Of a stretch of 11,054 nt of DNA, positions 6,483-11,054 are shown piece after piece (position 1 is the stretch's first letter; every line of letters starts with the position of its first letter). The notes under the pieces were generated by a model. The model saw only the letters and a program-made list of their open reading frames with translations, did no database searches and was not told where the DNA came from. The translations under genes and the position numbers were made by a program. The DNA is from Acidobacteriota bacterium (GTDB lineage Bacteria; Acidobacteriota; Terriglobia; Terriglobales; Acidobacteriaceae): the NCBI GenBank assembly GCA_021805955.1, contig JAJZDO010001081.1:1-11054 (forward strand), read 5' to 3'.

Positions 6483-7955
6483 TCAATTGGCATGTGTGGG
6501 ACCAGAAAGGCGCGGCTGAACAGGCAGTTCGAAGGAAAACACTGAACCATGCCCAACCTGGCTGGTCACACTGATGGTCCCGCCATGCGCCTCTACGATC
6601 GCCTTGGCGATCGCCAATCCCATTCCGGTTCCATGCACCTGATAGCGTTGCCCGGTGCCGCGATAGAACTTGTCGAAGATAAAGCTCTTCTCCAGCATCC
6701 CAATTCCAACGCCACGATCGGCCACGCTAACGACAAGCGTATGTTTGTTTTCTTCAGCACTGATATAGATCGGGCTGCCGGGAGCAGAGTATTTCGCGGC
6801 ATTTTCCAGCAGGTGATGCAGCACTTTTTCGATCATGCGCAGGTCAAAAAAGACTGGACGCAAATCCTGGGGCAGACGCACGGTAATCGGATGCGCCTGA
6901 ACAATTTCCTGCGCGTTCTTGACCGATTGATCTACCAACTCCTGCACCGAATGCAGTTGCAGGTCCAACTGGACTTCGTGGGCATCCAGCTGCGCCATCT
7001 CCACCGCCTCTTCAATCAAGCGATTGAGACGTCCGCTCTCTTCGTCGATGATGGACAGCAATTCGTTCCGCTCCGTTGGGGACAACTGTAAATCCGATCG
7101 AAGGCTGGTGACCGCTCCCATGATGGAGGTAAGGGGAGTGCGCAGTTCATGAGTTACGGAATCCAGCAGCGCGCTGCGGATTCGTTCGCTCTCGCGGGCG
7201 GCTTCGGTCTTGCCCAACTGCTCGACAGCCCCGGCGCGTTCCACCGCGATAGCAACCATGCTCCCCAGAGCTTCCAGACTTTGCCTGGATGGGCATTTAC
7301 CCAGGATGCCCAGGGCGCCAATGGGTCGCACACCCATCATCAGCGGGACCAGACATATTCTCTTCTCTTCAACTCTCTGAATGTCCCGCTCCCGAGAGGC
7401 GACGCGCAACATTTCGTCGCTGATCTCCTCGCTGCTTCTGCCGGAGTGGTAGACGCTGGTTCTGGAGTTGACCAGCAGGGCCGTGCCCTCAGTAAAGAAC
7501 GTGGCTGTAATAATCCGCGGGATCGAATTCAGCAAGTCGAGGATATTATCGGTCGTGAGCAGCTGCCTGCTAAAGTCGTACAAACGCTCCATTTCGATCC
7601 GTTGATTCTTGGCCTCTTTCGCCTCATCCCGCGCACGGTGGGAAAGCCGGCTGGACAGGACCGCAGTAATCAGGAAAGCACTGAGCGAAATCCAGTTCTG
7701 CGGATCTGCGACGGTGAGTTTCCCAATCGGGGGAAGAAAGAAAAAATTGATCGCCAAGGTAGCGAGGACTGAAGTAAAAATCGCGTTGGAAAGTCCCCAT
7801 CGCCCGGCAATAAATAGGACGTATAACAATAAAGTAAGAGAAACTGTGGTGTGATTGACATGCAGCAGGGAAAAATATATCCAGACGATCAGCGCCACAG
7901 CCAGCGTGGACGCCGTATACCGCATTGCCGGAGATGTACTATGTGGCAGCACCAT
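6483..7955 (-). CDS. kdpD: KdpD-type sensor histidine kinase, C-terminal half (TM-GAF-HisKA-HATPase)
   Basis: 490-residue membrane kinase corresponding to the C-terminal half of KdpD, the K+/osmotic sensor that phosphorylates KdpE. Four closely spaced hydrophobic segments (about 14-31, 37-54, 57-75, 88-104; DUF4118-like) are followed by a GAF-like region (125-245), a HisKA domain with H269 in SVTHELRTPLTS, and a HATPase domain with N box (HHLLENAAKYS, N385), G1 (DRGVGIG, 413-419), F box (IFDKFYRG) and G2 (GTGMGLA, 442-448). FYRGTGQ-x-x-x-x-GTGMGLAIAK is typical of KdpD. The N-terminal KdpD and Usp domains are absent: they form a separate gene starting 24 bp away on the other strand. I chose the ATG at 7955 because the first TM segment follows directly. 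The reading frame stays open far upstream, but that is antisense to the sensor gene. The ATG at 7925 is an alternative. Kinase assignment is firm; pairing with KdpE is inferred. Confidence 0.9.
   Translation of the reverse strand: MVLPHSTSPAMRYTASTLAVALIVWIYFSLLHVNHTTVSLTLLLYVLFIAGRWGLSNAIFTSVLATLAINFFFLPPIGKLTVADPQNWISLSAFLITAVLSSRLSHRARDEAKEAKNQRIEMERLYDFSRQLLTTDNILDLLNSIPRIITATFFTEGTALLVNSRTSVYHSGRSSEEISDEMLRVASRERDIQRVEEKRICLVPLMMGVRPIGALGILGKCPSRQSLEALGSMVAIAVERAGAVEQLGKTEAARESERIRSALLDSVTHELRTPLTSIMGAVTSLRSDLQLSPTERNELLSIIDEESGRLNRLIEEAVEMAQLDAHEVQLDLQLHSVQELVDQSVKNAQEIVQAHPITVRLPQDLRPVFFDLRMIEKVLHHLLENAAKYSAPGSPIYISAEENKHTLVVSVADRGVGIGMLEKSFIFDKFYRGTGQRYQVHGTGMGLAIAKAIVEAHGGTISVTSQVGHGSVFSFELPVQPRLSGPTHAN
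7855..7881 (+). promoter_or_regulatory. Possible promoter for the kdpD-sensor/kdpE pair inside the kinase gene
   Basis: A perfect TTGACA at 7855-7860 is followed 15 bp later by TATATC. The spacing is short. It is offered because the 24-bp gap between the divergent start codons is too small for a normal promoter, so transcription of 7980 onward must begin inside the opposite gene or use an unusual promoter. Confidence 0.3.
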
Positions 7956-7979
7956 TCCAATTCTACTCAGGTCGCGTAA

Positions 7980-9131
7980 GTGATGAGTCGCCAAACCGAA
8001 AACGTAAAACCGATCAAAACGCCGGAACAGTGGCTGGAAGCCGCTGCGCCGGAAAAGACCGCGGGGATTTTCAAGGTCTTCCTGGGCTATGCGCCCGGCG
8101 TGGGCAAAACTTTCAACATGCTCAGCGAAGCCATTCGACGCCGGAATCGGGGCGAAGATGTGGTGATCGGATTCATCGAAACACATCAGCGGCCTCGCGT
8201 CATTGAGCTGGCAAGTCAGTTGGAGGCGGTCCCAACCCGGCGAGTTGAATATAAAGGCACGTTCTTTGAAGAGCTGGATCTGGACGCGGTATTGGCAAGA
8301 AAACCTCAAGTCGTGCTGATCGATGAACTGGCACACACCAATATTCCCGGCAGCAAACACGAAAAGCGCTACGAGGATGTTCTGGAACTGCTGCAGCACC
8401 GCATCGACGTCATGTCCGCGCTGAATGTGCAGCACGTGGAGAGCCTGGCTCCCACAGTGCAGAGCATCACGGGTGTCGTCGTACGGGAAACAGTTCCGGA
8501 CTGGGTGCTGGGTCGCGCAGACGAAGTGGTTTTGGTTGACGTAACGCCGGAAGCGTTGCAGACTCGTATGCGGCGCGGAGACATCTATCCCGCCGAGCGG
8601 ATCGAAAGGTCTCTGGCCAATTTTTTCCGACGCGGAAACCTGCTCGCGCTGCGAGAACTGGCGCTGAAGCGGGTTACCCATGCCGTAGATCGAAATTTGG
8701 ACGCCTACCTGCGCCGCAAACAATTGGGCCAGGATTGGGTCGTCCAGGAGCGGGTCGCAGTCTGCATCAGCTCCAATCCAGCATCGCAGCAGCTGATTGC
8801 GCGCGGGGCCCGCACGGCCGAGGGAATGGACGCCGAATTTTATGTGCTGCATGTCGATTTGCCCGACGACGCGATGGAAGAGAAGAGTCGAAACCTGGCG
8901 GCGAATCTGCGCTTTGCAGAAAATCTTTCAGCCCGAATTTTCCATGTGCAGGGCGGCAAAATTGCCAGCTCGATCGCGGACTTTGTGCGCGAACATCGCA
9001 TCACTCAGATCATCATCGGACGCTCAGCGGTTCGCGGCTGGCGAAACTATCTCTATTTCATGGCGATTCAGCGGCTGCTCCGCGAAGCTCCCAACGTCGA
9101 TGTGCACATTGTGACCCAAGAGCAGCATTGA
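7980..9131 (+). CDS. kdpD: KdpD N-terminal sensor protein (KdpD ATP-binding domain + Usp domain)
   Basis: 383-residue soluble protein matching only the N-terminal cytoplasmic half of KdpD. The KdpD domain has a Walker A motif GYAPGVGKT (36-44) and a Walker B-like VVLIDELAHTN (111-121), plus the conserved NVQHVESL and VRETVPDWVLGRADEVVLVD segments. From about residue 253 a universal-stress (Usp) domain follows (VAVCISSNPASQQLIARGAR..., ending IIIGRSAVRGWR and VDVHIVTQ). In E. coli-type KdpD this half senses intracellular K+ and ATP, and binds c-di-AMP in some bacteria; it would need the separate kinase half on the other strand to signal. The start is GTG 7980 or the adjacent ATG 7983; AGG eight bases before the GTG favours it slightly. 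kdpE begins 7 bp after the stop, so the two are an operon. Confidence 0.93.
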   Translation: MMSRQTENVKPIKTPEQWLEAAAPEKTAGIFKVFLGYAPGVGKTFNMLSEAIRRRNRGEDVVIGFIETHQRPRVIELASQLEAVPTRRVEYKGTFFEELDLDAVLARKPQVVLIDELAHTNIPGSKHEKRYEDVLELLQHRIDVMSALNVQHVESLAPTVQSITGVVVRETVPDWVLGRADEVVLVDVTPEALQTRMRRGDIYPAERIERSLANFFRRGNLLALRELALKRVTHAVDRNLDAYLRRKQLGQDWVVQERVAVCISSNPASQQLIARGARTAEGMDAEFYVLHVDLPDDAMEEKSRNLAANLRFAENLSARIFHVQGGKIASSIADFVREHRITQIIIGRSAVRGWRNYLYFMAIQRLLREAPNVDVHIVTQEQH

Positions 9132-9138
9132 GCCTTTG

Positions 9139-9885
9139 ATGACAGATCTAACAGCCACACGTCGCGATATCGCAGAGCCGGCAAGAATCCTGATCGTTGA
9201 CGATGAAGCCCAGATCATCCGCGTGTTATCGATGGCGTGCACGGCGCAAGGTTATCGCGTGAAATCTGCTACGGATGGGGAATCCGCACTCGCCGTGCTG
9301 AAGAACTGGCCAGCCGAACTGATTATTACCGACCTCTCCATGCCAAAAATGGATGGCGTGGAGCTTTGCCGCGCCATTCGAAAACAATCCAATGTTCCCA
9401 TCCTGGTACTTTCTGTTCGCAACCAGGAAAAGACAAAAGTTGAAGCTCTCGATGCCGGGGCCGACGACTATGTGACCAAGCCTTTTCAGATAAATGAGCT
9501 TCTGGCCAGAATTCGAGCGGCCCTGAGGCGGCAAAAACAATTGTCCGCGGATGACAAAACAGCGGAATTTGTCTTGGGGGATTTCCGCATCGATCCCGGC
9601 TCCCGACAGGTATTTGTTCGCGGAGCAGAAGTTCATCTCACGCCCAAAGAATTCGATCTGCTGCATGCCCTATCGCTCTATCCGGATCGGGTTGTTACCC
9701 GCCGCACATTGATGGTCGCTGTCTGGGGCGGCTACAACGTGGACCAGCCTGAATCCTTACGCGTCCTTATTGGACAACTTCGCCGGAAGATTGAGCCGCA
9801 GGATGAACCGCACTATATCCTGACGGAACCCTGGGTGGGCTATCGCTTCGTCCCCGAAGGAGCGCAGTCCGACACATCCTTATAA
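9139..9885 (+). CDS. kdpE: KdpE-type response regulator (OmpR/PhoB family)
   Basis: DNA-binding response regulator of the Kdp system, about 248 residues. The receiver domain has the acidic pair in ILIVDDEAQ, the phospho-acceptor Asp in ITDLSMPKMDG (about D65), and Lys in DDYVTKPF (about K114). The winged-helix DNA-binding domain runs from about 145 to 240 (LTPKEFDLLHALSLYPDRVV, LRVLIGQLRRKIEP, ending in EPWVGYRF, the KdpE-like version of the usual RGxGYRF wing). I prefer the ATG at 9139 to the TTG just before it because GAG lies six bases upstream. It forms an operon with the KdpD sensor half (7 bp gap). In other bacteria KdpE activates kdpFABC; no pump genes are visible here, but tandem repeats fitting its family lie directly downstream. 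Confidence 0.95.
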   Translation: MTDLTATRRDIAEPARILIVDDEAQIIRVLSMACTAQGYRVKSATDGESALAVLKNWPAELIITDLSMPKMDGVELCRAIRKQSNVPILVLSVRNQEKTKVEALDAGADDYVTKPFQINELLARIRAALRRQKQLSADDKTAEFVLGDFRIDPGSRQVFVRGAEVHLTPKEFDLLHALSLYPDRVVTRRTLMVAVWGGYNVDQPESLRVLIGQLRRKIEPQDEPHYILTEPWVGYRFVPEGAQSDTSL

Positions 9886-9887
9886 TT

Positions 9888-9920
9888 TTTTTACGACCTT
9901 CTTATGCTCTTTTTATGCCC
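9888..9920 (+). promoter_or_regulatory. Three tandem 11-bp direct repeats, candidate KdpE operator
   Basis: TTTTTACGACC, TTCTTATGCTC and TTTTTATGCCC follow each other without gaps (9888-9898, 9899-9909, 9910-9920). OmpR/PhoB-family regulators bind head-to-tail on 11-bp repeats, and T-rich TTTATxC-like half-sites are known for KdpE in E. coli. The array sits 3 bp after kdpE and about 50 bp before the next ATG, where an activator site for the porin gene would be expected. A weak -10 such as TAATTG (9933) may follow. Identity as a KdpE site is inference. Confidence 0.55.
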
Positions 9921-9938
9921 AGAGGTGTGAACTAATTG

Positions 9939-9960
9939 CAGTTCGAAAACTTCCGAACTG
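9939..9960 (+). repeat. Inverted repeat in the porin leader
   Basis: CAGTTCG and CGAACTG form a perfect 7-bp stem with an 8-nt loop, 11 bp before the ATG at 9972. No T-run follows, so it is not an intrinsic terminator of kdpE. It may be an operator or a leader hairpin. Confidence 0.5.
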
Positions 9961-9971
9961 GGCAGGCAATT

Positions 9972-10121
9972 ATGTTGGCGACATTCTTAGCGGGAACGGG
10001 CTGCGTGGCGGCAATAGTTTTTTTACTATTTTGTTACCGTGGATTTGCTCGTACTCAAGCGGCAGACCCTTCGAAAAGAAAGAACAGGTATGTGTTTCCG
10101 CTAGACAATGCGGACCACATC
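9972..10121 (+). other. 50-codon in-frame extension ahead of the porin signal peptide, or separate small peptide start
   Basis: From the ATG at 9972 (GGCAGG five bases upstream) the porin frame is open and encodes MLATFLAGTGCVAAIVFLLF, then CYRGFARTQAADPSKRKNRY and a short linker. This would be one membrane helix with a basic flank. It is followed without a stop by the porin signal peptide at 10122. A membrane helix before a signal peptide is unusual. It may be the true start, a leader, or fortuitous. Confidence 0.4.
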
Positions 10122-11054
10122 ATGCCTGGGAGTAAAAAGACGCTATTGGCGGTCCTTGCCCTTGGCTTGTTCCCCGGCGCAACCACGCGCGCGCAGACTG
10201 GCGGAAACGCCGCGATGGATGCAAGTGTCAACCAGATTGGCTCCGTGGCCGCGCCGCAAGCAGCACCCACTGAAACCGCACCTGCAGCTCCCCTTGCGTC
10301 GCCGGCGATGGTCGGCCCCCTCAGTACCGCTTCTCCCAGAACGTTTGACGCAGGGCCGTTTGGGAAGCTGGATGTAACTGGCATTCTCAGCGGCTTCGGC
10401 TACTGGCAGGGCCACCCCGTCTCCAGCGATCAAGCCGCGCGCGCGGATGTCAGCAATGGACAGATCTTCATCCAGAAAACCAGTGGACTGGTGCAGTTTT
10501 TTCTACAGGCGGGCGCCTACAATTTTCCTGCATTGGGCGTGCCGCTTCTTTCCACTCGCAATATTGTCAGCGATTATTTTGGGGCTTTGCCGCAGGCATA
10601 TCTGAAATTGGTTCCGAAAGGTAATTTCTCGTTTCTTATCGGCAAGTTGCCAACGCTGATCGGCGCGGAAGACACATTCACCTTTGAAAATATGAATATC
10701 GAGAGAGGGCTTCTATGGAACCAGGAAAACGATGTCAACCGGGGAATACAAGTAAATTATGCCAAGGCCAAGCTCAGCAGCTCTCTGGCTTGGAACGATG
10801 GCTTTTATTCCAACCGTTATAACTGGCTTACCGGTGAGTTGACTTACACCGCAAGTGCCGCCAATAGCGTGGAAGTCGTCGCCAGTGGGAACCTAGGGCG
10901 TACCGCTTATTCGAGCGTGGCCACGCCGTTATATCAAAACAACAGCGACATTTATGACCTCATGTATACCCATACCGCCAAGCGGTGGATGATCGAGCCC
11001 TATTTCCAATATACCTATGTTCCCCTGGATGTGAAGATTGGCGTGGGCCGTGCT
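10122..11054 (+). CDS. Outer-membrane beta-barrel porin (BBP2/OmpL-like), cut by right edge
   Basis: At least 311 residues; the C-terminus is outside the window. The ATG at 10122 starts a textbook signal peptide (MPGSKKTLLAVLALGLFPGA, then TTRAQ, cleavage near Ala24), followed by a low-complexity Ala/Pro/Thr linker and then a barrel: FGKLDVTGILSGFGYWQGHP, LVQFFLQAGAYNFPALG, QAYLKLVPKGNFSFLIGKLP, ENMNIERGLLWNQENDVNRG, LSSSLAWNDGFYSNRYNWLT and further alternating strands. The LIGKLPTLIGAEDTF and ERGLLWNQEN segments resemble the putative beta-barrel porin-2 family; the assignment rests on memory. It probably allows passive passage of small solutes across the outer membrane. An in-frame ATG at 9972 would add 50 residues with a membrane helix. 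It follows kdpE and the 11-bp repeats, so it may belong to the Kdp regulon; its substrate is unknown. Confidence 0.82.
   Translation, partial: MPGSKKTLLAVLALGLFPGATTRAQTGGNAAMDASVNQIGSVAAPQAAPTETAPAAPLASPAMVGPLSTASPRTFDAGPFGKLDVTGILSGFGYWQGHPVSSDQAARADVSNGQIFIQKTSGLVQFFLQAGAYNFPALGVPLLSTRNIVSDYFGALPQAYLKLVPKGNFSFLIGKLPTLIGAEDTFTFENMNIERGLLWNQENDVNRGIQVNYAKAKLSSSLAWNDGFYSNRYNWLTGELTYTASAANSVEVVASGNLGRTAYSSVATPLYQNNSDIYDLMYTHTAKRWMIEPYFQYTYVPLDVKIGVGRA

Noticed and set aside
6321..6486. N-terminal part of a 196-residue reading of the OsmC gene starting at 6486
   Set aside because: It shows no OsmC similarity and arises from the frameshift. The true N-terminus is in the neighbouring frame from 6320.
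7956..8852. Upstream extension of the kinase reading frame, giving a 789-residue protein
   Set aside because: It is the antisense shadow of the KdpD sensor gene. The kinase homology begins only at the first membrane segment after 7955, and the extension resembles no domain.
9886..9971. Intrinsic terminator after kdpE
   Set aside because: The T-rich stretch precedes the hairpin at 9939-9960 instead of following it, so it does not fit; the T-rich repeats read better as a regulator site.
1..11054. CRISPR arrays, rRNA, integrase or phage genes
   Set aside because: No regularly spaced repeats, rRNA segments or phage-type proteins were seen.

Overview
The window looks like bacterial chromosome of moderate to high GC. 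Gene content (split KdpD-type regulators, a haem-bearing outer-membrane barrel beside a Rieske/cytochrome b pair, OsmC, BBP2-like porin) and protein flavour suggest an Acidobacteriota-type organism. This is an impression from the proteins, not a database match.

Left part (1-4895), all on the minus strand: glycogen phosphorylase (glgP), then a compact respiratory cluster of (i) a secreted, single-haem c-type cytochrome fused to an outer-membrane beta-barrel, resembling the Cyc2 porin-cytochrome family, (ii) a Tat-type Rieske iron-sulfur protein and (iii) cytochrome b, cut by the left edge. The last three are separated by only 8-9 bp, so they should be co-translated. Together they suggest a route joining an outer-surface electron donor or acceptor to a quinone-reactive bc-type complex.

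Middle (4896-6320): the glgP upstream region with a 16-bp palindrome and a decayed IS5-type transposase fragment; a tRNA-Leu(CAG) gene on the minus strand with a good promoter and terminator; a small plus-strand gene for a two-helix, DHp-like protein without an ATPase domain; and a minus-strand OsmC peroxidase gene that is intact in sequence but carries a one-base frameshift near its start.

Right part (6483-11054): a KdpD/KdpE K+/osmotic-response system in which KdpD is split into two genes read divergently. The sensor half (KdpD ATP-binding plus Usp domains) is on the plus strand and is followed by kdpE. The kinase half (four TM segments, GAF-like, HisKA, HATPase) is on the minus strand, and its start codon lies only 24 bp from that of the sensor half. 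Right after kdpE sit three tandem 11-bp repeats, the arrangement bound by OmpR/PhoB-family regulators such as KdpE. They precede an outer-membrane beta-barrel porin gene that runs off the right edge. No kdpFABC pump genes are visible.

The most interesting points are the Cyc2-like/Rieske/cytochrome b cluster, the divergently split KdpD, the candidate KdpE operator in front of a porin, and the stand-alone DHp-like small protein.
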